Of a DNA stretch of 64,000 nucleotides, positions 25,322 to 32,947 are shown one piece after another; within the stretch, counting starts at the first letter, position 1, and the number at the start of each line of letters is the position of its first letter. A program made the translations under genes and the position numbers. The stretch covers positions 54,108 to 118,107 of the forward strand of contig NZ_VWVV01000024.1 of the NCBI RefSeq assembly GCF_009830945.1. Reading direction: 5' to 3'. Source of the stretch: Nocardiopsis sp. FR4. GTDB taxonomy: Bacteria; Actinomycetota; Actinomycetes; Streptosporangiales; Streptosporangiaceae. The notes under the pieces are model-generated. The model was not told the DNA's origin, did not search any database, and saw only the letters and a program-made list of their open reading frames with translations.

Positions 25322-25867
25322 TCAGGCCGTCCGGCCCGCCCGTCCCCGGGCGTGGTGCCGGGCGGCCTTGGCGCGGTTGCCGCAGCCCGCCATGGAGCAC
25401 CAGCGGCGGGTGCCGTTCCTGGACGTGTCGAAGAAGCACAGCACGCAGTCGGGGTTGGCGCACCCGCGGATGCGGTCGGGGGTACGGAGCAGGTCGAGGT
25501 AGTCGGCGGCGGCGGTCCAGGCGGGGCCCCATTCGGGCGCGTCGAACTCGACGTCGGCGGCGGGCTCCCCCTCCCGCAGGAGCCTGCGCACCCGGCCGTG
25601 GGCGAGGACCCCGTTGAGCTCCTCCCGCGCCTTCGCGTCGCCGGGGTCTCCCAGGAGCCCGACCAGGGCCCCGCGCGCCCGGAGCGCGTGTTCCAGTGCC
25701 TGGCCGGTGGCCTCGAAGCGGGCGTCGAGTCCGCTCTCGGCGAGCCACTGACGGAATCCGTCGAGCGAGTCCAGCAGGTCGTGGCGGTCCGGGCCCTCGA
25801 TCCACCGGGTGTTGACCAGGTCCATGGCGACCGGTTCACCGGTCAGGGGCCGCTTCCTGGCGGTCAT
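25322..25867 (-). CDS. CGNR zinc-finger / ABATE-domain regulator (copy 1)
   Basis: 181 residues. The ABATE domain (GEPVAMDLVNTRW at the start, helical middle) precedes a CGNR zinc finger: GCANPDCVLCFFDTSRNGT then RRWCSMAGCGNRAKAARH. These proteins are presumed stress-related transcription regulators. ATG 25867 has GGGGAGAA upstream; the open frame before it crosses the operator region and is discarded. Divergent from the VOC/PPOX/ferredoxin operon, with two palindromes in between. Confidence 0.88.
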   Translation of the reverse strand: MTARKRPLTGEPVAMDLVNTRWIEGPDRHDLLDSLDGFRQWLAESGLDARFEATGQALEHALRARGALVGLLGDPGDAKAREELNGVLAHGRVRRLLREGEPAADVEFDAPEWGPAWTAAADYLDLLRTPDRIRGCANPDCVLCFFDTSRNGTRRWCSMAGCGNRAKAARHHARGRAGRTA

Positions 25868-25935
25868 CGGTTCTCCCCGTTCTCCCTCGTCGTCCCTTGC
25901 GCGGCCGGTGGCCGGGATCCTACCAAGCCCCCCTT

Positions 25936-25963
25936 TAACCGTTGAAACATATTTGAGGGGTTG
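25936..25963. promoter_or_regulatory. CGNR operator-like palindrome A
   Basis: TAACCGTTGAAACA (25936-25949) with GGTT at 25959-25962; AACC and GGTT span 26 bp (25937-25962). Same half-site as sites B and C. Confidence 0.5.
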
Positions 25964-25975
25964 CACTTCACCAAG

Positions 25976-26007
25976 TCTAACCCTTAAAGTCACTTTTGAT
26001 GGTTAGA
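25976..26007. promoter_or_regulatory. CGNR operator-like palindrome B
   Basis: TCTAACC (25976-25982) and GGTTAGA (26001-26007) are perfect inverted arms. AACC to GGTT again spans 26 bp. The inner AAAGT/ACTTT also pairs. It lies just before the VOC gene at 26048. Confidence 0.55.
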
Positions 26008-26047
26008 GGAGGCGGACGATCCGCCCCGACGGAGAACGAGGTGCGCC

Positions 26048-26500
26048 ATGGCGCCGACCACCCTGAAGACCGGCCACGTGGGCCTGAACGTCACCGACCT
26101 CGGGAGGTCGCTGGACTTCTACACGCGCGTGTTCGGCTTCGAGGTCATGGGAGAGGGGCGGGACGAGGGGCGCGAGTTCGCCTTCCTCGGACGCGGCGGG
26201 GAGCTCGTCCTGACGCTGTGGAAGCAGAGCGGCGAGGGCTTCCGCCGGGACACGGCGGGCCTGCACCACCTGTCCTTCCAGGTGGAGACGGTCGAGGAGG
26301 TGCGCGAGGCCGAGGCCCTGCTGCGGGAGGCGGGTGCGGACTTCGCCTACGACGGGCTCGTGCCGCACGGCGAGGGCGCCGCCTCCGGAGGGGTGTTCTT
26401 CCACGACCCCGACGGCATCCGGCTGGAGATCTACGCGCCCACCGGGACCGAGGGCGTCAGGGCCCCGGTGGCCTCCGCTCCGACCTGCGGCTTCTTCTGA
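26048..26500 (+). CDS. VOC-family protein
   Basis: 150 residues, one VOC module: GHVGLNVTDLGRSLDFYTRV, GLHHLSFQVETVEEV and FFHDPDGIRLEIYAP, with His and Glu positions typical of metal-binding glyoxalase/dioxygenase folds. First gene of an operon with a PPOX protein, a ferredoxin and its reductase. GAGGTG precedes the ATG. Could be a ring-cleaving or isomerising enzyme; substrate unknown. Confidence 0.9.
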   Translation: MAPTTLKTGHVGLNVTDLGRSLDFYTRVFGFEVMGEGRDEGREFAFLGRGGELVLTLWKQSGEGFRRDTAGLHHLSFQVETVEEVREAEALLREAGADFAYDGLVPHGEGAASGGVFFHDPDGIRLEIYAPTGTEGVRAPVASAPTCGFF

Positions 26501-26572
26501 TCCCGCCCTCCGGGCCGGGGACGACGCGCCCCGGCCCCCCTCCCCTCCCCACCAGTACGGAAGGACACCGGT

Positions 26573-27481
26573 ATGGGTGCCTACCACCCGGGCGAACTCG
26601 CCGTGCAGCGGCGCTCGGGCCTGACCGACCAGGCCGCCTTCTCCGAGGCGGCCCGACGCCCCGACATCCCCGACGTGGCCGCCGGCTTCCTCGCCGCGCA
26701 GCCCCTGCTCGTGGTCGGCGCGGCCGACGACCGCGGCGACCTGTGGTGCTCGCTGCTCACCGGAGCCCCCGGGTTCCTGCGGGCCGTCGACGCGCGCACC
26801 CTCGACGCCGCGGCCCGGCCCCGGCCGGGGGACCCGCTGGCCGAACCGCTCGGCCGCGGTCCCGCCGAGGTCGGCGCCCTGGCAGTCGAACCGGCCACCC
26901 GGCGCCGGATGCGGATCAACGGCACCTCCCGGCCGCACGGGGAAGGGCTGAGGATCACGACGCGGCAGGTCTACTCCAACTGCCCCAAGTACCTCCAAAA
27001 GCGCGACCTGGAACCGGCGCCCGCCGGGCCGGGGACCACGAGCCGCTCGGAGCTGCTCTCCCCCGAACAGCGGAAGATCCTGGAGCGGGCCGACACCTTC
27101 TTCGTCGCCACCGCCGACGACACGGGCGCGGCCGACGCCAACCACCGCGGGGGCAACCCCGGCTTCCTGCGGGTCCACGCCCCGGACCTGCTCAGCTGGC
27201 CCGACTACCGGGGAAACGCCATGTTCAACACCCTGGGCAACCTGGAACTCCAGCCACGCGCCGGGCTCCTGGTCCCCGAGTGGAGGACGGGACGCCTCCT
27301 GCAGATCACCGGCACCGCGCGCGTGCTGTGGGACGACGACACCCGCGAGCGCACGGTCGAGTTCCGCGTCGGGCGCGTGCTCGACACCCCCGCGGCCGGG
27401 CCGCTGTCCCCGGGGGAACCCCGGTACTCCCGGTTCAACCCGCCGGTGCCCCCGGCCGCCCCGACGGGAGAGCGAGCATGA
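26573..27481 (+). CDS. Pyridoxamine-5'-phosphate-oxidase-like flavoprotein
   Basis: 302 residues containing a split-barrel flavin-binding domain, probably two (about 35-110 and 165-275): FFVATADDTGAADANHRGGNPGFLRV, LELQPRAGLLVPEW and LLQITGTARVLW match the PPOX family. Contains CPKYLQKR, seen in long actinobacterial members. AAGGACACC precedes the ATG. Its stop overlaps the ferredoxin ATG, so the proteins are likely made in balance and may exchange electrons. Confidence 0.88.
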   Translation: MGAYHPGELAVQRRSGLTDQAAFSEAARRPDIPDVAAGFLAAQPLLVVGAADDRGDLWCSLLTGAPGFLRAVDARTLDAAARPRPGDPLAEPLGRGPAEVGALAVEPATRRRMRINGTSRPHGEGLRITTRQVYSNCPKYLQKRDLEPAPAGPGTTSRSELLSPEQRKILERADTFFVATADDTGAADANHRGGNPGFLRVHAPDLLSWPDYRGNAMFNTLGNLELQPRAGLLVPEWRTGRLLQITGTARVLWDDDTRERTVEFRVGRVLDTPAAGPLSPGEPRYSRFNPPVPPAAPTGERA

Positions 27482-27675
27482 GGGTCCACGTCGACAGGGC
27501 CGTGTGCGAGAACCACGGACAGTGCGTCTTCGCCGCCCCGGAGGTCTTCGCCTTCGACGACGACGAGGTGCTGCGGTACGACCCCTCCCCCGGCCCCGGC
27601 CTGGACGAGGCGGTCACGCGCGCGGCGCGGGTCTGCCCGCTCCGGGCGATCACCCTGGACGGAGGCCCGGAGTGA
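27478..27675 (+). CDS. [3Fe-4S] ferredoxin
   Basis: 65 residues with three cluster cysteines, Cys10, Cys16 and Cys53 (CENHGQC...VCP), the usual pattern of single [3Fe-4S] ferredoxins that serve bacterial P450s. The position of a fourth ligand is not cysteine. ATGA overlap with the PPOX gene and GTGA overlap with the reductase gene show tight coupling. No P450 is in this operon, so the partner may be the PPOX flavoprotein or a P450 elsewhere. Confidence 0.93.
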   Translation: MRVHVDRAVCENHGQCVFAAPEVFAFDDDEVLRYDPSPGPGLDEAVTRAARVCPLRAITLDGGPE

Positions 27676-28901
27676 GCCGGCGCACGGAGGCGGTCGTGGT
27701 GGTGGGCGCCGGACTGGCCGGCCTGAGCGCCGCCACGGCCCTGCGCGACCGGGGGTTCGGGGGGCGGCTCACCGTGGTGGGCGACGAGCCGCACGGCCCC
27801 TACGACCGGCCCTCGCTGTCCAAGGACCTGCTGACCGGTCGGCGCGCGGAGGAGCAGACCGGGCTTCCGCTCCCGCCGGACCTGGGGGCGCGCTGGGTCC
27901 TGGGCCGTTCCGCCGTGCGGCTGGACCGGGCCGGGCGCCGGGTGCTGCTCGACGACGGGTCGGCGCTGGAGTACGACGGCCTGGTGGTCGCCTCGGGCGC
28001 CTCCGCCGTCCCCTGGCCCGGTCCCCCGGCCCCGCCCGGGGGCGTGCACACGCTGCGCGGGCGCGGGGACGCGCTCGGCCTGCGGGCGGCGCTGCGGCGG
28101 GGAGATCCGCTGCTGGTGGTCGGGGCCGGGTTCGTGGGCAGCGAGGTGGCCTCCGCCGCGCGGGAACTGGGCGTGCCGGTGACCCTCGTGGACCGGGCGC
28201 GGACGCCCCTGGAGGGGGCCCTGGGCCCGGTGGCGGGCCGCCTGTTCGCCGGGGCCCAGGCCCGGGCCGGGGTGGACTTCCGGGCGGGGACGGCGGTGCG
28301 GAGGCTGCTCGGCGAGCGGTCCCTGAGCGGCGCGGAACTCTCCGACGGCACCCGGGTGCGGGCGGGGGCGGCGCTGGTGGCGCTGGGGGCGCGGCCCAAC
28401 ACCGCCTGGCTGCGGGGTTCGGGGCTGCGGTTGGGCGGGGGCGCCGCTCCCGGTCTGGTCTGCGATCACCGCAGGCGCGCCCTGGGCCAGGACGGCGCCC
28501 CCGCGGAGGGGGTCGTGGCCCTGGGCGACGTGGTGGCCGCGCCCAACCCCCTGCCGGGCGCTGGAGCCCCGTCCCACCTGGTGATCGGCCACTGGAGCGA
28601 GGCCGTCGACCACGCCGACGCCGCGGCGGCGGCCCTGCTGGGCCAGGAGGGGCCCGGTACGGAGCCCGTGCCCTCCTTCTGGTCCGACCAGTTCGGCCTG
28701 CGCGTCCGCTCGGTGGGGCTGCCCCGGCTGGCCGACCGGACCGAGGTCCGCGAGCACGATCCGGACCGTTCCCGGCTGGAGGTGACCTACCACCGGGGCG
28801 GGCGCCTGGTCGGCGCGCTGACCGTGAACCGCACCTCCCGGCTGGCCGCCCACCGCGCCCGCATCCTGCGGGAGCGGGCCGCGCACGGGGCCCTGGCCTG
28901 A
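27672..28901 (+). CDS. Ferredoxin reductase (FAD/NAD(P)-dependent)
   Basis: 409 residues. FAD-binding VVVGAGLAGLSAA at the N-terminus, NAD-binding VVGAGFVGSEVA near 150, and VVALGDV with the C-terminal reductase domain typical of putidaredoxin-reductase-like enzymes. It would pass electrons from NAD(P)H to the ferredoxin encoded just upstream. GTG 27672 overlaps the ferredoxin stop. A perfect palindrome ends the operon. Confidence 0.93.
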   Translation: MSRRTEAVVVVGAGLAGLSAATALRDRGFGGRLTVVGDEPHGPYDRPSLSKDLLTGRRAEEQTGLPLPPDLGARWVLGRSAVRLDRAGRRVLLDDGSALEYDGLVVASGASAVPWPGPPAPPGGVHTLRGRGDALGLRAALRRGDPLLVVGAGFVGSEVASAARELGVPVTLVDRARTPLEGALGPVAGRLFAGAQARAGVDFRAGTAVRRLLGERSLSGAELSDGTRVRAGAALVALGARPNTAWLRGSGLRLGGGAAPGLVCDHRRRALGQDGAPAEGVVALGDVVAAPNPLPGAGAPSHLVIGHWSEAVDHADAAAAALLGQEGPGTEPVPSFWSDQFGLRVRSVGLPRLADRTEVREHDPDRSRLEVTYHRGGRLVGALTVNRTSRLAAHRARILRERAAHGALA

Positions 28902-28921
28902 CCGGCACCGGTCCCCGTGCG

Positions 28922-28951
28922 GACGGATCCCGGGGGCCCGGGCCCCCGGGA
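28922..28951. terminator. 30-bp perfect palindrome between convergent genes
   Basis: GGATCCCGGGGGCCC and its reverse complement meet at the centre, 21 bases after the reductase stop and before the convergent HPP gene. Likely bidirectional terminator. Confidence 0.6.
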
Positions 28952-28989
28952 TCCGGATCCGGGTCCCCGTCCCGCGCGGCCCGGGGCGC

Positions 28990-29523
28990 TCACCACCAAT
29001 AGGCGGGGTAGGCGCGGCCGGAGGCGCGCGCACCGGCCAGTCCGACCGCGACCAGCACGGCGGTCGCCGCCAGGAGGAGTCCCAGGAAGGTCCAGAACGG
29101 GGGCGCCTCCAGCGCGACGATGACGGCGGTGGCCGCCGCCGGGGAGTGCGGGGTCCGTGCCAGCGCCATGACGCCCAGGGCCAGTCCCCCGGCCACGGCC
29201 GCGGCCCAGAGGCCGGGCCCGGCGACGGCCAGGACGCCGAACCCGGTCAGCGCGGAGAGCAGCTGCCCGCCCACGACGCTGCGGGGCTGGGCCAGCGGCA
29301 GCGCGGGGGCGCCCGCCACCAGCGCCATGCTGGCCGCGAGCGGGGGGATGAGCAGCGGAACGTCCAGGGCCGCCGTCGCGGCCGCCAGGACGAGCAGGGC
29401 CGCGACGCTGGTCAGCGTCCCCGCGCCGACGGCGCGCCAACCGGCGGGAGCGGGGGCCCGTCCGGCCAGGAAGGAGAGCGCGCGGGGGCTCTGGGGTCGC
29501 GGGTCGGAGGTGTCCGTCGCCAT
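28990..29523 (-). CDS. HPP-family membrane protein
   Basis: 177 residues with five or so hydrophobic helices. The PPLAASMALV and LAQPRSVVGGQLLSALTG segments and HSPAAATA (variant of the HPP signature) identify the family. Some members transport nitrite; others are unassigned. Starts ATG with GGAGGA a few bases further than usual. Divergent from CGNR copy 2 and close to palindrome C. Confidence 0.85.
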   Translation of the reverse strand: MATDTSDPRPQSPRALSFLAGRAPAPAGWRAVGAGTLTSVAALLVLAAATAALDVPLLIPPLAASMALVAGAPALPLAQPRSVVGGQLLSALTGFGVLAVAGPGLWAAAVAGGLALGVMALARTPHSPAAATAVIVALEAPPFWTFLGLLLAATAVLVAVGLAGARASGRAYPAYWW

Positions 29524-29562
29524 GTCAGCACCGATCGGTCGGGGTGGAGGAGGATTCTCTGC

Positions 29563-29591
29563 TAACGCTTGAAATAGCTTCTATCCGTTAG
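29563..29591. promoter_or_regulatory. CGNR operator-like palindrome C
   Basis: TAACGCTTGAAATA (29563-29576) with CGTTAG at 29586-29591; AACG to CGTT spans 26 bp (29564-29589), identical to sites A and B. Located between the HPP gene and CGNR copy 2. Confidence 0.55.
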
Positions 29592-29656
29592 CTCGCGTCG
29601 GAGGCGAGTCTTCCAGAACGCACGGGCGGCGGGCAAGCTCCGGTAGCGTCGAGGCG

Positions 29657-30271
29657 ATGGGAGTCTCGGCGGGGGTGACGGAGATGCCGGTGCGCGGAGA
29701 GCACCCGGCACTGGACCTCGTGAACACGGTCTTCGTCCGCGGCGGCCTGCGCGGACAGCTGGTCGACGCCCTGACCCGCCCCGCGGACCTGGCCGAGTGG
29801 ATCGCCGGGCACTCCGCCTCCCTGGGCCCGCTGGGATCCGACCCGGTCGCCGACGACGACGCGGGCCGGGCCGCGCTCGCCTCCTTCACCGACCTGCGCG
29901 ACCGCCTGCGCCGCCTGCTCACCGCCGCCGTACGCGGGGAGGCGGCCGACCCCGCGGACGTGGCCGCGGTCAACCTCGCCGCGCGGGAGCACACCGACTG
30001 GACCGCGCTGCCCGCCGCCGGGTACGGCGCCCCGGAGCACGGCACCGACGCCCCGCGCACCCCCGACGCGGTGCGCGCCCGTACCGCCCGCGCGGCCGTG
30101 GACCTGCTCACCGGTCCCGCCCTGGAACTGCTGCGCGCCTGCCCCGCGCCCGGGTGCGTGCTGTTCTACCTGCGCACGCACCCGCGCCGGGAGTGGTGCT
30201 CGCCGGGCTGCGGCACCCGGGTGCGGGTGGCCCGGCACAGCAGGCGCCGGGGCGAGGGCGCCGCGCCCTGA
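29657..30271 (+). CDS. CGNR-type zinc-finger / ABATE regulator (copy 2, CGTR variant)
   Basis: 204 residues. ABATE domain (RGEHPALDLVNTVF) and C-terminal zinc finger RACPAPGCVLFYLRTHPRREWCSPGCGTRVRVARH. The signature Asn of CGNR is Thr here. Four zinc-binding cysteines are kept. Starts ATG 29657; a later ATG (residue 10) is also possible. Likely autoregulated through palindrome C, and possibly cross-regulated with copy 1 because the sites share geometry. Confidence 0.85.
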   Translation: MGVSAGVTEMPVRGEHPALDLVNTVFVRGGLRGQLVDALTRPADLAEWIAGHSASLGPLGSDPVADDDAGRAALASFTDLRDRLRRLLTAAVRGEAADPADVAAVNLAAREHTDWTALPAAGYGAPEHGTDAPRTPDAVRARTARAAVDLLTGPALELLRACPAPGCVLFYLRTHPRREWCSPGCGTRVRVARHSRRRGEGAAP

Positions 30272-30352
30272 TCCGCGCCCGCCCCGGATTCCGCCCGGGA
30301 CCGGCGACCTGCCAGGATGCCGTGTGCACCGGCAGGAAACGGGAGGAGAGCA

Positions 30353-31138
30353 ATGGATCTGGGGATCGCGGGAAAGGTCGCCCTGGTCACCGCCGCCAGC
30401 TCGGGCCTGGGGCGGGCCATCGCCGTCGCCCTGGCCGCGGAGGGCGTGCACGTGGCCGTCACCGGCCGTGACGAGGAGCGGTTGGAGGCCGCGGTGGCGG
30501 CGTGCGCCGAACACGGCGTGTCCGCGCTCGCCGTCGCCTGGGACCTGGCCGACCACGGGCGGGCCCCCGAGGTGGCCGCGCGCGTGGCCGCCGAGCTGGG
30601 GCCGGTGGACATCCTGGTCAACAACACCGGCGGCCCGCCGCCCACCTCCGTGCTGGGCCAGGACGCGGGGCTGTGGGAGGACATGTACGGGGCCATGGTC
30701 CTGCCGGTCATCCGCCTCACCGACGCGGTGGTCGGCGGGATGCGCGAGCGCGGCTGGGGCCGGATCATCACGAGCACCTCGTCCGGGCCGATCGCGCCGA
30801 TCCCGAACCTGGGCGTGTCCAACACCCTGCGGGCCTCTCTGCACTCCTGGTCCAAGACGGTGTCCGACGAGGTGGCCGCCGACGGGGTCACCGCGAACGT
30901 GATCGTGCCGGGGCGGATCGCCACGCCGCGCACGGACTCCCTGGACCGGGCCCGGGCCGAGCGGGAGGGCCGACCGCTGGAGGAGGTCGAGGCCGCCGCC
31001 CGCGCCTCGATCCCGGTCGGACGCTACGGGCGGGCCGAGGAGTACGGGGCGGTGGCGGCGTTCCTGGCCAGCCGGCAGGCCGCCTACGTCACGGGTTCGG
31101 TGGTGCGGGTGGACGGCGGCCAGATCCCCTCGGTCTGA
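30353..31138 (+). CDS. SDR-family protein lacking the usual Tyr-x3-Lys
   Basis: 261 residues. Cofactor motif TAASSGLGRA at 13-22 and NNTGGPP (variant of NNAG) identify an SDR. Where YxxxK should be, the sequence reads VSNTLRASLHSWSK, with Ser and Arg at the catalytic positions. A recognised SDR subgroup shows this, so it may still be active by another route or bind ligand only. ATG 30353 has GGGAGGAG upstream. Own terminator at 31160. Confidence 0.88.
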   Translation: MDLGIAGKVALVTAASSGLGRAIAVALAAEGVHVAVTGRDEERLEAAVAACAEHGVSALAVAWDLADHGRAPEVAARVAAELGPVDILVNNTGGPPPTSVLGQDAGLWEDMYGAMVLPVIRLTDAVVGGMRERGWGRIITSTSSGPIAPIPNLGVSNTLRASLHSWSKTVSDEVAADGVTANVIVPGRIATPRTDSLDRARAEREGRPLEEVEAAARASIPVGRYGRAEEYGAVAAFLASRQAAYVTGSVVRVDGGQIPSV

Positions 31139-31159
31139 ACCGGTTCGCGCGGCGGGCCC

Positions 31160-31196
31160 GGCCCGGGTCCCTCCCCCTTCCCGAGGGACCCGGGCC
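31160..31196 (+). terminator. Terminator after SDR gene
   Basis: Fourteen-base-pair perfect stem (31160-31173 with 31183-31196) and nine-base C/T loop, 21 bases after the stop codon. Confidence 0.65.
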
Positions 31197-31254
31197 GGTC
31201 GGAGGGGGCGGTGTCCGCGCCCCCGCCTCCGCGGGGCGGCGCGGAACCGCCCCC

Positions 31255-31512
31255 TCACGCCCTCGGCGGGCGCGGTACGAAGGCGCCGGTGCGCCGGGCG
31301 TAGGCGTTCCGGCCGCCGGGCGCGTCATCCAGCAGCCGCCCGTAGCGGGGGTCCTCCCCCTTGCCGAGGCTCCCCAGCCCGATGTGCGCGGCCAGGCGCA
31401 CGCCCCACACGGCGGTCAGCCCGAACAGGAGCCAGACCCGGGCGGGGTCGCCGGTGGCGAGCATGAGCACCGCCACGGCCAGGGCCGAGGCGGCGAGCGC
31501 GGCGGCGTTCAC
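31255..31512 (-). pseudogene. DUF1295 membrane protein, truncated remnant
   Basis: 85 residues. VWLLFGLTAVWGVRLAAHIG and GKGEDPRYGRLL are the conserved centre of DUF1295 proteins (steroid-reductase-like, usually about 250 residues with six or more helices). Here most N-terminal helices are missing and the protein ends with an unrelated basic tail soon after the RYGRLL motif. GTG start overlaps the preceding remnant. Not expected to fold as in full-length relatives. Confidence 0.65.
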
Positions 31513-31700
31513 CGGCGGCCCCCGGCGCGGGCGGGCCGCTCGGCCAGGACCTGGTCCACGCCCGTGCGCCCCTCCTCGAAGGCCAGCGCCCCTCCGGCCA
31601 GGTGCGGAGCCGCACGGGCGGCACCCCGTTGAACAGCCCCGCGACCAGGGGGGCGAGGAAGTGGGCGGCCCCGCGGGGCGGGGGTCGCGCTGGCGGTCAT
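31509..31700 (-). pseudogene. CFA-synthase-like methyltransferase, internal-deletion scar
   Basis: ATG 31700 overlaps the stop of the upstream CFA-synthase gene. One frame shows an N-terminal piece, HFLAPLVAGLFNGVPPVRLR, as found at the start of second CFA-type methyltransferases. Another frame then gives a C-terminal piece, GGALAFEEGRTGVDQVLAER, as found at their end. About 370 residues between them are gone, and the junction lies near 31575-31590. The frame opened by the ATG joins nonsense to the genuine C-terminus. The order FAD / DUF1365 / CFA / second methyltransferase / DUF1295 is common in actinomycetes, which supports this reading. Confidence 0.6.
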
Positions 31701-32947
31701 CGGGACTTCTCCATGATGATCTGTTCGACGTCGAGGACGCCGGACCGGAAACCGGCCTCGCAGTAGGCGAGGTAGAAGAACCACATGCGGACGAAGGTGT
31801 CGTCGAAGCCCAGTTCGCGGACCCGCTCCTTCGCCTCGGTGAAGGACCCGCGCCACACGCGCAGGGTGTCGGCGTAGTGGGGGCCGAAGGCCAGCCGGTC
31901 GGTGATCGTCAGTGAGGTGCCCGCCCGCAGCCGCTCCTCGACGGCCCGGACGGAGGGGATGAGCCCGCCGGGGAAGATGTACTTGTGGATCCAGGTGTAG
32001 GAGCCGCGCGAGGCCCGCATCATGGCGTGGTCCATGGTGATGCTCTGCAGCCCCACCCGGCCGCCGGGGCGCACCAGCCGGTCCAGGGCGGCGAAGTAGA
32101 CGGGCCAGTAGTGCTCGCCCACGGCCTCGATCATCTCCACGCTGACCACGGCGTCGTAGGAGCCGGTGACGTCGCGGTAGTCGCACAGCAGGACCTCGAC
32201 CCGGCCGGTCAGGCCCGCGGCGGCGACCCTCTCAGCGGCCAGGTCGCGCTGCTCGGAGGAGAGGGTGACCGTGGTGACGCGGGCGCCGCGCCGGGCGGCG
32301 CGCACGGCCAGCTCGCCCCAGCCGGTGCCGATCTCCAGCAGCTCGGTGCCCCCGGTCACGCCCGCGCCGTCCAGGAGGCGGTCGATCTTGCGCTCCTGGG
32401 CCCGGGCCAGGCTCTCCCGGTCACGGGGCCCGTTCTCCATGAACAGGGCCGCGGAGTAGGTCATCGTGCGGTCGAGGAAGAGCGCGAACAGGTCGTTGGA
32501 CAGGTCGTAGTGGTGGCTGATGTGGCGCCTGGCCCCGGCGCGGGTGTTGCGTTCGGAGGCGGGCCTGCGCGGCAGGGTGAGGCGGCGCAGGGGCTGCAGG
32601 GGACGCGGCACGAGGTTTCCGTAGTCCCGGGCCAGGCGGGTGAGCAGGGCGACCAGGTCGGGTGAGTCCCACTCCCCCGCCATGTAGGACTCGCCCAGGC
32701 CGATGAGCCCTCCGGCCCCCAGACGGCGGTGGAAGGCCTCGGGGTCGCGCAGCCACAGCACGGGATCCGGGACCTCCTCGGCGGGGGTGCTGAGGCCGGT
32801 GTGCACCCGGATCCCGGTGCGCGCGGCGGCGCGGCGGGTGAGCGCGCGGGCGAAGGGCGCCCTCAGGCGTGCCGCGGGCACCCGGGCCACGTCGGGCCAG
32901 CGCCGCGGGTCCAGGGCGGGCGGGGTGTGGGGGCTGGTCGTGGTCAT
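31697..32947 (-). CDS. Cyclopropane-fatty-acid-synthase-family methyltransferase
   Basis: 416 residues. The lipid-binding N-terminal region (GGLIGLGESYMAGEW) and SAM motif LLEIGTGWGELAVRAA, with HYDLSNDLFALFLD and VSVEMIEAVGEHYWP, are hallmarks of CFA/mycolic-acid-type methyltransferases. It would transfer a methyl or methylene group from SAM to unsaturated phospholipid acyl chains. ATG overlaps the DUF1365 stop. With FAD oxidoreductase and DUF1365 upstream, it forms the common three-gene lipid-modification operon. Confidence 0.92.
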   Translation of the reverse strand: MTTTSPHTPPALDPRRWPDVARVPAARLRAPFARALTRRAAARTGIRVHTGLSTPAEEVPDPVLWLRDPEAFHRRLGAGGLIGLGESYMAGEWDSPDLVALLTRLARDYGNLVPRPLQPLRRLTLPRRPASERNTRAGARRHISHHYDLSNDLFALFLDRTMTYSAALFMENGPRDRESLARAQERKIDRLLDGAGVTGGTELLEIGTGWGELAVRAARRGARVTTVTLSSEQRDLAAERVAAAGLTGRVEVLLCDYRDVTGSYDAVVSVEMIEAVGEHYWPVYFAALDRLVRPGGRVGLQSITMDHAMMRASRGSYTWIHKYIFPGGLIPSVRAVEERLRAGTSLTITDRLAFGPHYADTLRVWRGSFTEAKERVRELGFDDTFVRMWFFYLAYCEAGFRSGVLDVEQIIMEKSR

